Shown here one piece after another: positions 1 to 7,786 of a stretch of 35,209 nt of DNA (position 1 is its first letter; every line of letters starts with the position of its first letter). Origin of the DNA: Kineosporia sp. R_H_3 (GTDB taxonomy: Bacteria; Actinomycetota; Actinomycetes; Actinomycetales; Kineosporiaceae); contig NZ_MWLL01000143.1 of NCBI RefSeq assembly GCF_002198675.1, forward strand, positions 1-35,209, written 5' to 3'. Made by a program: the position numbers and the translations under genes. Under the pieces are notes generated by a model, which saw only the letters and a list, made by a program, of their open reading frames with translations, ran no database searches and had not been told where the DNA came from.

Positions 1-117
1 CCCGGCCTGCAGGTCGTGCACCGGCATCGACCCGTCCGAGACCACGTGAGCAGCAGGCACCGCGGCGTCCGGCTCACCGCCGGGCACCTCGCCCTCTGTC
101 TGCTCGTCGCTGCTCAC
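1..117 (-). CDS. Partial N-terminus of an unidentified protein, cut by the left edge
   Basis: An open frame runs from a GTG at 117 leftwards off the window. It reads VSSDEQTEGEVPGGEPDAAV and continues into an acidic, low-complexity N-terminus with an internal ATG at 27. A TAGTGT box sits 7 nt before the GTG, the same arrangement seen before other apparently leaderless genes in this window. I see no Shine-Dalgarno sequence. Only 39 codons are visible and no domain can be recognised. The start could instead be the ATG at 27. The gene lies downstream of, and in the same direction as, the GIY-YIG gene. Confidence 0.4.
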   Translation of the reverse strand, partial: MSSDEQTEGEVPGGEPDAAVPAAHVVSDGSMPVHDLQAG

Positions 118-124
118 GAGAACA

Positions 125-130
125 ACACTA
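125..130 (-). promoter_or_regulatory. Candidate -10 box of a leaderless promoter
   Basis: The minus strand reads TAGTGT, 7 nt before the GTG at 117. No -35 hexamer is evident. An 11-bp interrupted palindrome, GACAGTCTGTC, lies upstream at 143-153 and could be an operator. Confidence 0.4.
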
Positions 131-224
131 GGGACGGGGTCCGACAGTCTGTCCCCTGCGAGACCCGTTCCCGCAGAACAACTTTGCGTGACAGTTCGCT
201 ACTCGTCCGACCCCGTGCGCGCCT

Positions 225-1154
225 TCACCGGACCGCCGGATCCCTGACCGGCAACCGCAGCAGAACCGCGGCGAGCTCTGCGTTACGCCGGACGAACGGC
301 TCCCAGGCGTCGGGGCAGGTGACCGGGGCCGCCGGACGGTCGCACACCTGCTGCTCCCACCCGTCGAGCCGCCCGGCCCGCACCCGGAACGACACGAGCA
401 CCCCGTCGGACCAGCCGCTCAGGGCGAGGTCGCCGCCTCCGTCGACCGTGACCCGTTGCGGCGCGACGACCCAGTCGACCGCGGCGAGCTCCTCCTGCAG
501 CCTGGCCGCGACCTCGAACTGCTCGTGCGCGACGGCGGCGTCCCGGCGGGCCAGCAGGTCGGCGCGGACGGCGGCCACGGCGGCGGGCTCCCGGTGCAGG
601 ACGGCGGACACGGCGTCGACGAGGTCGGGCAGCCGGGCGTGGTCGACGCCGCGCAGCCTCGCCATCTCGCGCTCGGAGCCGCTGAGCGTGCGGCCCGCGT
701 ACGCGAGCGGGTGCACCCGGTGCAGCGCGGAGACGGCGAGCCGGGCCTGGCCGCCGCCGAGGTACGGGCCGAAGCAGACGACGTCCGGGCCGGACGACGG
801 CAGGTGCACCGCCTCCAGACCGGGCGACCGCGGGGACGTCGTGAGCCTCAGGTACGTCGGGATCTCCAGCCCGCCGCGGGCCCGGTTCCACCGCGGCAGC
901 CGGCGTTCGAGCAGGTTGCGCTCGACCCAGGCCGCCTCGTGCTCGGACGCGCACACGAGCGCCTCGACGGCGACGACCTGCGGCACCATCCGGCGCAGCC
1001 GCGGGCGGTCCCGCAGGGCACCCCAGTACGACGCCACCCGGCGGCGCAGGTCGCCGGCCCGCCCGACGTAGAGCACCCGGCCGGCCTCGTCGCGGAAACG
1101 GTAGGTGCCGGGCTCCGCGGGCAGCGCCGCCACGACGTCCGGTCGTGCGCCCAT
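225..1154 (-). CDS. Stand-alone GIY-YIG nuclease (UvrC N-terminal-like)
   Basis: The 309-residue protein starts with a GIY-YIG domain: GTY at about 16-18, YVG at 29-31, the GRAGDLRRRV helix at 31-40 corresponding to the UvrC helix with the conserved Arg, and the metal-binding Glu at about 78. A UVR-like helical segment (EQFEVAARLQEELAAV) follows at about 205-225. In mycobacteria a related module is fused behind a DnaQ-type 3'-5' exonuclease, as in Rv2191-type proteins; here the exonuclease part is absent. A role in DNA incision or repair is inferred from the family. The ATG overlaps the sensor kinase stop codon by one base (TGATG), so it is probably translated from the same mRNA by coupling. 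That is an unexpected partner for an export operon. Confidence 0.85.
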   Translation of the reverse strand: MGARPDVVAALPAEPGTYRFRDEAGRVLYVGRAGDLRRRVASYWGALRDRPRLRRMVPQVVAVEALVCASEHEAAWVERNLLERRLPRWNRARGGLEIPTYLRLTTSPRSPGLEAVHLPSSGPDVVCFGPYLGGGQARLAVSALHRVHPLAYAGRTLSGSEREMARLRGVDHARLPDLVDAVSAVLHREPAAVAAVRADLLARRDAAVAHEQFEVAARLQEELAAVDWVVAPQRVTVDGGGDLALSGWSDGVLVSFRVRAGRLDGWEQQVCDRPAAPVTCPDAWEPFVRRNAELAAVLLRLPVRDPAVR

Positions 1155-2578
1155 CAGCGGTCACGCGCCGGCGGCCCGAGCGGGAGCGTCACGACGGCCC
1201 GGGTCCCCCCGCCGGGTGCCTCCTCGACCGACGCCGTCCCGCCGTGCGCGGACGCCGCGTCCGCGACGATCGCCAGGCCCAGCCCGCTGCCCGGCAGCGA
1301 CCGGGCGTCGTCCGCGCGCCAGAACCGCTCGAAGACGTCGGTGCGGTGCTCGGCCGCGATGCCGGGCCCCTCGTCGTCCACCGTCAGCCGGACGGCGTCG
1401 GGCCCGCCCGGCTCCAGCCGCACCGACACCGTCGACGCCGGCGGCGAGAACTTCACCGCGTTGTCAAGGAGGTTCACCACCGCCCGCTCGAGCGAGACGG
1501 CGTCCGCATCGGCGAGCGTGCACGGCACCAGGTCGGCCGCGACGGTGCGGTCGCCCGCGCGGCGCCGGGCCCGCTCGACGGCGGTGACGACGACCTCGTC
1601 CAGGCGCACCTCCGCGCGCGGCCGCGCCGGCTCGTCGTGGGAGAGGACGACGAGCTCGGAGACGAGGCCGGAGAGCTCGTCGAGCTGACCCGTGACGTCG
1701 GCGAGGAGCGCCTCGCGGTGGGCCGCCGGCAGCGCCCGCCCGGTGCGCTCGCTGCGGACGAGGAGGTCGAGGTTGGCACGCAGGCTGGTCAGCGGCGTCC
1801 GCAACTCGTGCCCCGCGTCCGAGATGAGCCGGGCCTGCCGGGAGCGGGCGTCCGCGAGCGCCGAGGTCATGGCGGTGAACGCGGTCGCGAGCCGGCCGAC
1901 CTCGTCCTCGGCGGGCACGTCGGGCACCTCGACCCGCACCGTGAGGTCCTGCGTGCGGGCGATCGTCTCGGCGGCGTCGGCGAGCGCCCGCACGGGCCGC
2001 AACCCGTTGCGGGTCACGGCGTACCCGGCGAGGACGGCGAGCAGCGCACCGGGCAGCCCGATGACGAGCAGCGTCAGCCAGAGCCGTTGCGCGAGCACGC
2101 CGAAGTCGGTGAGGTCACCGCCGACGCGGGCGGTCCAGCCGTTGTCGAGCGGGCGGCTGAGCACGAGCACCGGCTGGCCGAACTCCCCGCGGACCGCGGG
2201 CAGCGAGGAACCGGTGATCATCCGGAGTCGGCCCGGCATCGGCTCGGCGACGGTGAGGTCCGGGGCACCGTCCGCCCGGCAGACCGTGCCGTCGGGCGCG
2301 GTGAGCTGCACGAGCACCTGGCGCCGGCCGCTCAGCGCGACCGGCGCCTGCGTCGTCACGGTCTCGCAGAACGTCGTCGCGTCGGTCGTCACCCCGACCG
2401 GGAGCCGCTCCAGGGCGTTCGCGACCGCCTGCAGCTGGTCCTCGACCTGCGAGACGGTGGTCCGGGCGGCGACCACGACGACCGCTCCGCCCGCGACGAG
2501 GAAGAACCCGAACCCGGTGACCGCCGTCCGCAGCGCGAGCCGGGCCAGCAGCGACCGGGGCCGCCCGAGCCGCCTCAC
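1154..2578 (-). CDS. Two-component sensor histidine kinase (HAMP-HisKA-HATPase)
   Basis: The 474-residue membrane kinase partners the regulator upstream. TM1 is at about 15-39, an extracytoplasmic sensor region at 40-165, TM2 at 166-188 and HAMP at 189-243. The H-box GHELRTP carries phospho-acceptor His257, followed by the N-box [12 protein letters not shown] (369-380), the G1 box DDEGPGI (401-407) and the G2 box GSGLGLAIV (430-438). All catalytic motifs are intact. The sensor loop holds two Cys (71 and 100) that could form a disulfide. I chose the GTG at 2578 because it overlaps the regulator stop as GTGA; the open frame continues to 2746, but that extension only shadows the regulator. The layout resembles MprB/TcrY-type kinases. 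The signal is unknown, though the ABC neighbours suggest an envelope-active compound. Confidence 0.93.
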   Translation of the reverse strand: MRRLGRPRSLLARLALRTAVTGFGFFLVAGGAVVVVAARTTVSQVEDQLQAVANALERLPVGVTTDATTFCETVTTQAPVALSGRRQVLVQLTAPDGTVCRADGAPDLTVAEPMPGRLRMITGSSLPAVRGEFGQPVLVLSRPLDNGWTARVGGDLTDFGVLAQRLWLTLLVIGLPGALLAVLAGYAVTRNGLRPVRALADAAETIARTQDLTVRVEVPDVPAEDEVGRLATAFTAMTSALADARSRQARLISDAGHELRTPLTSLRANLDLLVRSERTGRALPAAHREALLADVTGQLDELSGLVSELVVLSHDEPARPRAEVRLDEVVVTAVERARRRAGDRTVAADLVPCTLADADAVSLERAVVNLLDNAVKFSPPASTVSVRLEPGGPDAVRLTVDDEGPGIAAEHRTDVFERFWRADDARSLPGSGLGLAIVADAASAHGGTASVEEAPGGGTRAVVTLPLGPPARDR

Positions 2579-3285
2579 ACCGACGTCCCGCTGCCGCTGC
2601 CGCTGCCGTTCGCGGGCCGGACGACGTACCCGACACCGCGCACCGTGTGCAGCAGCCGCGGCCGCCCGCCCGCCTCGGTCTTGCGCCGCACGTACCCGAC
2701 GTAGACCTCGAGGGTGTTCGAGCCCGGGTCGAAGTCGTAGCCCCACACCTCGGCGAGGATCTGCGCCCGGGTGAGCACCTGGCGCGGGTGGAGCATGAGG
2801 TACTCGAGGAGCTCGTACTCGGTGCGGGTCAACGGGACCGGCTCACCGGCCCGGGTCACCTCGCGCGCCGCGGTGTCCATCCGGAGGTCGTCGACGACGA
2901 GCACCCTGCCGCCCTCGGCCGTCGCCCCGGCCCGGCGCAGCAGCGCGCGGACCCGGGCGAACAGCTCCTCGAGGGCGAACGGCTTGGGCAGGTAGTCGTC
3001 CGCGCCGGCGTCGAGGCCGCGGACCCGGTCGCCCGTCGACTCCCGGGCCGTGAGCATGAGCACGGGGACGCCGTCCCCGGCCGCCCGCAGCCGCCGGCAG
3101 ACCTCGAGGCCGTCGACCTTGGGGAGCCCGAGGTCGAGGAGCACGAGGTCCGGCCGGTGCGTCGCCACCGCCGCGAGCCCGGCCTCGCCGTCCGTCGCCG
3201 AGACGACGGTGTAGCCCTCGAACTCCAGGCTGCGCTCGAGGCTGGCCCGCACGGCGGGGTCGTCCTCGACGACGAGCACCAACAT
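2575..3285 (-). CDS. OmpR/PhoB-family response regulator
   Basis: The 236-residue regulator has a receiver domain with acidic pocket EDD (7-9), phospho-acceptor Asp51 in LLDLGLPK and Lys100 in YLPKPF. A winged-helix DNA-binding domain fills about residues 130-225 ([38 protein letters not shown]). A low-complexity [11 protein letters not shown] tail ends the protein. Two ATGs compete. The one at 3294 has GAGG directly against it, whereas the one at 3285 has GAGG nine bases upstream, so I use 3285. The stop overlaps the kinase start. It probably binds the direct repeats before the ABC ATPase and autoregulates the operon (inference). Confidence 0.95.
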   Translation of the reverse strand: MLVLVVEDDPAVRASLERSLEFEGYTVVSATDGEAGLAAVATHRPDLVLLDLGLPKVDGLEVCRRLRAAGDGVPVLMLTARESTGDRVRGLDAGADDYLPKPFALEELFARVRALLRRAGATAEGGRVLVVDDLRMDTAAREVTRAGEPVPLTRTEYELLEYLMLHPRQVLTRAQILAEVWGYDFDPGSNTLEVYVGYVRRKTEAGGRPRLLHTVRGVGYVVRPANGSGSGSGTSV

Positions 3286-3294
3286 GCTGGCCAT

Positions 3295-3298
3295 CCTC
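3295..3298 (-). promoter_or_regulatory. Ribosome binding site that decides the regulator start
   Basis: GAGG lies 9 nt upstream of the ATG at 3285 but touches the alternative ATG at 3294. The first distance is workable for initiation and the second is not, so the regulator should begin MLVLVVEDD. Confidence 0.6.
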
Positions 3299-3326
3299 GC
3301 GGGTGCGGGCGGGTCGCGGCGGGAGG

Positions 3327-4127
3327 TCAGGCCGTGACGTCGCGGCGGGCGAAGGACGCGGCCGCGGCGCCGGCACTGACGAGCAGGTACCCGCCGGCGG
3401 TGAGGAGGGCCGCCGCGAGGGTCACCTCGGCGGTCCCGTTCGACGCGATGGCCGAGAGCAGCTGGCCGGGCAGCCAGCGGGCCGAGCCGTCGACGGTGCC
3501 GGCGATGATCGTCTCGACGAGGAAGAGCCAGCCGAAGCCGACGGCGACGGCGGGGATCGACGCCCGCATGAGGATGCCGAGCGCGCTGCCCAGCGTCGCG
3601 TAGCCGGCGGTCGCGAGCGCGACCTCGCCGATGGTCCGCACCGAGTCGGTGAGGCCGTCCGCGGTGAACCACGCGGTCGTGTCGACGCCTTGGCCGGAGG
3701 CGAGCGCGGACGCGACCCCGGCGGCGACGACCGCCGCGGCGAGGACCGCCCCGACGCTGAACGTGACGATCGCGGCCCAGGTGCCGGCGAGCCACCGGGA
3801 ACGGTGCGGCTGCCGGATGAGCAGGTTGCGCAGGGTGCCGGTCGTGTACTCGCCGGCGATCGCGGCGGCGGCCACGCAGAGCGCGATGATGCCGAACAGG
3901 CCCACGGCGCCGCTGAGCCCGGCGAGCAGCCCGGACGCCTGGGAGAGGCTCTCGACCGTCGCCCCGCCGCCCGGCCTCGGTGGCCCGTCGGCCGCGGGCG
4001 CGGCGTCGGCGAAGACGAACGTCAGGGTCGTGACGAGGGCGGTGACGGCCGCGGTGGCGGCGTACGTGCCCCACAGCAGGGCGGGCCGGCGGAGCTTGGT
4101 CCAGGCGGCGAGGAAGGATCCGTACAT
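3327..4127 (-). CDS. ABC-2-type permease subunit
   Basis: The 266-residue integral membrane protein has about six hydrophobic segments, at roughly 17-40, 67-93, 110-140, 168-188, 192-215 and 230-258. The cytoplasmic sequence [22 protein letters not shown] after TM2 is typical of ABC-2/NatB-BcrB-like permeases, where EYxxGTL is a recurring motif. The start ATG has AGGAG about 7 nt upstream. It should pair with the BcrA-like ATPase encoded just upstream to export a lipophilic peptide, antibiotic or ion; the substrate cannot be read from the sequence. It lies 41 bp before the regulator. Confidence 0.88.
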   Translation of the reverse strand: MYGSFLAAWTKLRRPALLWGTYAATAAVTALVTTLTFVFADAAPAADGPPRPGGGATVESLSQASGLLAGLSGAVGLFGIIALCVAAAAIAGEYTTGTLRNLLIRQPHRSRWLAGTWAAIVTFSVGAVLAAAVVAAGVASALASGQGVDTTAWFTADGLTDSVRTIGEVALATAGYATLGSALGILMRASIPAVAVGFGWLFLVETIIAGTVDGSARWLPGQLLSAIASNGTAEVTLAAALLTAGGYLLVSAGAAAASFARRDVTA

Positions 4128-4143
4128 GGGAGGTCTCCTGAGG

Positions 4144-4187
4144 AAGGCGTGGACGTGGGAAGGCGTGGACGTGGGAGGGCGTGGGAG
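4144..4187. repeat. 16-bp tandem repeat between ATPase and permease genes
   Basis: AAGGCGTGGACGTGGG occurs at 4144-4159 and again, head to tail, at 4160-4175. A shortened third copy (AGGGCGTGGGAG) follows to 4187. It fills much of the 92-bp gap between the ATPase stop and the permease ribosome binding site. Confidence 0.85.
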
Positions 4188-4219
4188 CTGTTGCGGGGCA
4201 GGCGGTCCGGAGCGCGGGC

Positions 4220-5215
4220 TCAGCGGACGTCGCCGCTCCCCGCACCGGTGAGGGAGAAGAAGGCGTCCTCGAGGGTCGGGCGCTCGAGCTCGAGCCGGGT
4301 GAGGACGACGCCCACGCCGTGCGCACGCCGGTTCAGCTCGGCGGCGCGGGCGAACGCCTCGCCGTCCGGCGTCCCCGCGGCCAGCGGCACGGTGACCTCG
4401 CCGCCGGCGCTCGTCGCGGGCCAGTCGAGCGCGGCGGCGACGTCGGCGAGCACGTCGGCGTCCTCCGGCCGCTCGGTGCGCAGGACGATCCGCGGGTGCT
4501 GGGTCGCGACGAGGTCGGCGACGGAGCCCTGGAACACCAGCCGGCCCCGGCGGATCATCACGAGGTGGTCGGCGACCTGCTCGACCTCGGCGAGCAGGTG
4601 GCTCGACACGAGGACCGTCATGCCCTCGTCGCGGAAGCTCGCGAGCAGCTCGCGCATCTGGGCGATGCCGGCCGGGTCGAGGCCGTTCGTCGGCTCGTCG
4701 AGGACGAGCAGCCGCGGCTGCGGCAGCAGCGCCGCGGCGATGCCGAGCCGCTGCTTCATCCCGAGGCTGTACGAGCGGAACGCGTCGTCGCCGCGGGCGC
4801 CGAGGCCGACCCGCTCGAGCACCTGAGGCACCCGCGCGGTCGGCAGCCCGCCGACCCTGGCGAGGACGAGCAGGTTGTCCCGCCCGCTGAGCGCCGGGGT
4901 GAACGCGGGCCCCTCGATCATCGCGCCGACCGAGCCGAGGTAGCGGGCCGGGTGCGCGAGCGGCTCGCCGAGCACGGTGCCGCTGCCGGACGTCGGCCGT
5001 ACGAGGCCGAGCAGCATCCGGATCGTCGTGGTCTTGCCGGCGCCGTTCGGGCCCACGAACCCGGAGACCACCCCCGCGGGGACCTCGAGGTCGAGCGCGT
5101 CGACGACGGTCCGGCCGCCGTAGGTCTTGGTGAGGCCGGTCGTTCGGACGGCGGCGGTCGCCGCGGGGCCGGGCGCCGCGGCCGTCGGGCGGGGATCGGT
5201 GTCGACGAGCGTCAT
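4220..5215 (-). CDS. ABC transporter ATPase, BcrA-like
   Basis: This 331-residue nucleotide-binding subunit is the first gene of the operon. Walker A is GPNGAGKT (55-62). The signature is the variant YSLGMKQRL, usual in BcrA/NatA-type ATPases. Walker B is [13 protein letters not shown] and the H-loop is [12 protein letters not shown]. About 22 low-complexity Ala/Pro residues precede the domain, and a C-terminal extension of about 100 residues follows it, as is common in the drug and lantibiotic export branch. The ATG has AGGAGG about 4-6 nt upstream. Expression is probably controlled from the direct-repeat region at 5284-5376 by the downstream two-component system. Confidence 0.93.
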   Translation of the reverse strand: MTLVDTDPRPTAAAPGPAATAAVRTTGLTKTYGGRTVVDALDLEVPAGVVSGFVGPNGAGKTTTIRMLLGLVRPTSGSGTVLGEPLAHPARYLGSVGAMIEGPAFTPALSGRDNLLVLARVGGLPTARVPQVLERVGLGARGDDAFRSYSLGMKQRLGIAAALLPQPRLLVLDEPTNGLDPAGIAQMRELLASFRDEGMTVLVSSHLLAEVEQVADHLVMIRRGRLVFQGSVADLVATQHPRIVLRTERPEDADVLADVAAALDWPATSAGGEVTVPLAAGTPDGEAFARAAELNRRAHGVGVVLTRLELERPTLEDAFFSLTGAGSGDVR

Positions 5216-5316
5216 GGTTCCTCCTGGTGGGCTGCCCCCGGCGTCGCGGGGGAGGCGGTCTTCCAGGAGGTTGGTTCCCGGACCTGAGAGCCGGGTAAGA
5301 CCGGTGCCGCACAGAT

Positions 5317-5376
5317 CGTGAGAACGGCTCAGGGTGAGGACGCTCGGCGTGAGAGCGGCTCACCGGGAGGACCCTC
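5317..5376. promoter_or_regulatory. Direct-repeat cluster, candidate regulator binding region
   Basis: A 29-bp block at 5317-5345 recurs at 5348-5376 with five mismatches. Each block contains two GTGAG-like cores, giving GTGAGAACG, GTGAGGACG, GTGAGAGCG and GGGAGGACC with starts 15-16 bp apart. Two looser cores, TGAGAGCC at 5285 and TAAGACCG at 5296, extend the series towards the ATPase. OmpR-family regulators bind tandem direct half-sites, so this is a reasonable operator for the operon's own regulator. The last block runs into the stop codon of the isomerase gene. Confidence 0.55.
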
Positions 5377-6625
5377 AGCCGTCGAGCAGCCCCCGGGCGA
5401 GCGCCGACGCGAGGCTCGGCGCGGCCGGCAGCCGGGGGATCAGGGTCGCCTGCAGCGCGTGGTAGACGTCCGGCTTGCCCTCCCAGACGGCGGACGACGG
5501 CCGCCCCTGCGGGTCGAGCTCGTGCCACCACGAGCCGCCCGCGCGGTCGACGACCTGCGTCGCGACGTGGTCCCACCACGTCTCGTACCAGGCGCCGTAC
5601 TCCGGCTCCCCGGTCACCCGGGCCAGCGTCGCCGCGGCCCCGACCGCCTCGGCGGCCACCCAGTGCATCCGCTCCCGGACGACGGGGACGCCGTCCCAGC
5701 CGTGGGTGTAGACGAAGCCGGGGTGCCCGTCGACGGCCCAGCCGTGCGTCGTCGCGGCGGCGAACAGGCCGCGGGCGGCCTCGCGCAGCCACGCCGGTGC
5801 CCCCGCCCGGTCGGGGTCCCGGTCGGCCGCCGCGTCGAGCGCGGCGTCGAGGTGGAGCAGGAGCCGCGACCACTCCAGGCCGTGCCCGACCGTCACGCCG
5901 TACGGCCGGAACTGGTCGGCCGGCGTCTCGGCGTTGTACTCGAGCAACGGTTGCCAGCCGGCGTCGAAGTGCTCGGGGATCATCCAGCCCGTCGTCCGGG
6001 CGAGACGCATGACCTTGTCCGCGACCCGCAGCGCCTGGTCGAGCCGGCCCGGGTCGGCGGTGACGTCCGCGGCCGCGAGCAGGGCCTCGACGAGGTGCAT
6101 GTTCGCGTTGACGCCCCGGTACGGGTCGGCCGCCGTCCAGGCCCGGTCGTAGGAGTCGACGACCATCCCGTCGTCCGCCCGCCAGAACCGCTCGTCGACG
6201 ACCCGCAGGGCCTCGGTGAGCAGCGCCTGCGCTCCGGCTGCTCCTGCGAGGACGGCCGAGGAGGTCCCGAGGACGACGAACGCGTGCCCGTACGCCTCCT
6301 TGGCGTCCGAGACCGGCCCGTCGTCGTCCGCGCTCGCGAACCAGCCGCCGTGCGCGTCGTCGCGGAGCATCCCGGTGAGCGCCGCGACCCCGTGCGCGAC
6401 GAGCGGTCGGCAGCCCGGCCGGCCGAGGAGCGTCCCGAGGGCGAAGACGTGCGTCATCCGGCACGTGATCCACAGGTGGACCGGGTGCGCCGGGTCGGGC
6501 CTGCCCTGCGTGTCGAGCCACCCGAACCCGCCGGCCGGACGGCGCGACGCCCGGGCGAAGTCGAGCAGCCGGTCCGTCTCGGCCTCGAGCCAGCGGGAGT
6601 GCGCGGGCCGGTTCAGCCACGTCAT
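5375..6625 (-). CDS. AGE-family sugar isomerase/epimerase
   Basis: The 416-residue protein belongs to the N-acylglucosamine 2-epimerase (alpha/alpha barrel) superfamily. Diagnostic stretches are HLWITCRMTHVFALG (50-64), DAKEAYGHAFVVLG (107-120), GHGLEWSRLLL with His248, and GKPDVYHALQATLIP with His389. These two histidines correspond to the catalytic pair of YihS/mannose isomerase-type enzymes, so aldose-ketose isomerisation of mannose or a related sugar is more likely than N-acylglucosamine epimerisation (inference). I chose the ATG at 6625 because it has GAGGAG about 12 nt upstream and begins at the conserved N-terminus; the open frame continues to 6715. A TACCGT box at 6678-6683 on the minus strand may be its -10. 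It diverges from the protease gene. Confidence 0.85.
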   Translation of the reverse strand: MTWLNRPAHSRWLEAETDRLLDFARASRRPAGGFGWLDTQGRPDPAHPVHLWITCRMTHVFALGTLLGRPGCRPLVAHGVAALTGMLRDDAHGGWFASADDDGPVSDAKEAYGHAFVVLGTSSAVLAGAAGAQALLTEALRVVDERFWRADDGMVVDSYDRAWTAADPYRGVNANMHLVEALLAAADVTADPGRLDQALRVADKVMRLARTTGWMIPEHFDAGWQPLLEYNAETPADQFRPYGVTVGHGLEWSRLLLHLDAALDAAADRDPDRAGAPAWLREAARGLFAAATTHGWAVDGHPGFVYTHGWDGVPVVRERMHWVAAEAVGAAATLARVTGEPEYGAWYETWWDHVATQVVDRAGGSWWHELDPQGRPSSAVWEGKPDVYHALQATLIPRLPAAPSLASALARGLLDG

Positions 6626-6677
6626 GGCGGGTGGTTCTCCTCGTCCGTCCGGTGGCCCTCGGGGCCGGTCGGCGCTC

Positions 6678-6683
6678 ACGGTA
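6678..6683 (-). promoter_or_regulatory. Candidate -10 box for the sugar isomerase gene
   Basis: TACCGT on the minus strand would give a leader of about 45 nt containing the GAGGAG ribosome binding site. No clear -35 is visible. Confidence 0.3.
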
Positions 6684-6776
6684 GTGCCCGTCCCGCGGCG
6701 CGGCCGGAGGGCCACGTGGCGGGACGCACCCCGGAACGTGGTGTCCTCCGGCGCAGCCGCGCGTCAAGATGAGCCC

Positions 6777-7730
6777 GTGACCTCCTGGCTCTCCCGGCTG
6801 CTGCGGCGGGGCGCCCCGCTGCCGCGCGGGGTGCCGGCCAGGCCGTTGTCCGCCGTCACCGTGCCGGCCGGCGCGAGAACCCGGGACCGGGCCCCGCAGG
6901 GGCCGACCCTGGACGACGGCGGGGGGCCGTGGCTGCCGCGCTGGGAGCCGCTGCCGCCGGTCCCGCCGACCCTGCCCATGGTCCGGGCGGTGCCCCCGCG
7001 CGGCGCGGCCCCGGCGCGGGACGCCGGCAGCGGGCACAACCGCCCGGTGCCGCAGCCGATCGAGGGGGCCGGCCTGCCGTGGTCCGCGGTCGGCCGGGTC
7101 GACGTCCCGGGCGGCTGGGGCAGCGGCGTCCTCGTCGGGCCGCGGCACGTGCTCACCGCGAGCCACGTCGTCGCCTGGGGCCGGGGCGGCCGGCCCGCGC
7201 CGGACCGGGCCGTCCCGGGCTGGCTGCGGTTCACCCCGGCGGCGCGCCCGGGGCGGGCGCCGCACGGCGTCGCGGACGGTGTCGCGGTGCACTACGCGCT
7301 CGCCGTCGTCCCCCCGGTCATCGAGCCGTTCGAGGAGCGCTACGACTACGCGATCTGCGTGCTCGACCGCCGGATCGGCGACGACGTCGGCTGGCTCGGC
7401 GTCCGCGGGTACCGCGACGAGTGGGACGGCGAGCCGCTGTGGACGCTCGTCGGCTACCGCGGCGCGACGGCCGCGCACGCCGAACCCGTTGCCGTGTCGG
7501 GGCTCCCGCTCGACGGGCACGACGAGCAGAGCGACGACAGCCAGGTCATGTTCCACTCCGCGGCGGTCGCCGTCGGCTCGTCCGGCGGGCCGGTCCTCGC
7601 GCAGTGGCCGGGGGAGCCGGTGCCGAGCGTCGTCGCCGTCCAGAGCTGGTCGAACGAGCACCGGTCCGGCGCCTGCGGCGGCCACCGGCTCGTCGAGCTC
7701 GTCGCGGCCGCGATCCGGGAGCATCCCTGA
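6777..7730 (+). CDS. Trypsin-like serine protease, no signal peptide
   Basis: The 317-residue protein has a chymotrypsin-fold catalytic triad: His130 in LTASHVV, Asp190 in YDYAICVL and Ser269 in GSSGGPV. Residues 1-100 are a basic then Pro/Gly-rich linker with no hydrophobic segment, so there is no evident export signal; it may act inside the cell or be exported in a non-standard way. The GTG at 6777 is preceded by CAAGAT and 6 nt, resembling the leaderless starts elsewhere in the window, and no Shine-Dalgarno is seen. The stop lies 56 nt before the first ATG of the GH15-like gene, so the two are probably cotranscribed. The substrate is unknown. Confidence 0.8.
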   Translation: MTSWLSRLLRRGAPLPRGVPARPLSAVTVPAGARTRDRAPQGPTLDDGGGPWLPRWEPLPPVPPTLPMVRAVPPRGAAPARDAGSGHNRPVPQPIEGAGLPWSAVGRVDVPGGWGSGVLVGPRHVLTASHVVAWGRGGRPAPDRAVPGWLRFTPAARPGRAPHGVADGVAVHYALAVVPPVIEPFEERYDYAICVLDRRIGDDVGWLGVRGYRDEWDGEPLWTLVGYRGATAAHAEPVAVSGLPLDGHDEQSDDSQVMFHSAAVAVGSSGGPVLAQWPGEPVPSVVAVQSWSNEHRSGACGGHRLVELVAAAIREHP

Positions 7731-7786
7731 GCGCCGCCGAGGACCCACCCGCCGCCGGCCCGTCCGCGGTCCCGTGGCTGCGCAGG

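Noticed and set aside
16-1071. 351-codon plus-strand open frame
   Set aside because: Opposite-strand shadow of the GIY-YIG gene; Arg/Ser/Ala-rich with no domain.
2579-2746. Upstream extension of the sensor kinase
   Set aside because: The added 56 residues are Arg/Ala-rich and lie fully inside the regulator gene; the GTGA overlap at 2578 is the natural start.
3327-7748. 1473-codon open frame on the minus strand
   Set aside because: Only its 3' part is the permease. The rest is a reading of the ATPase and isomerase genes in a wrong frame, rich in Arg/Pro/Gly, an effect of extreme GC content.
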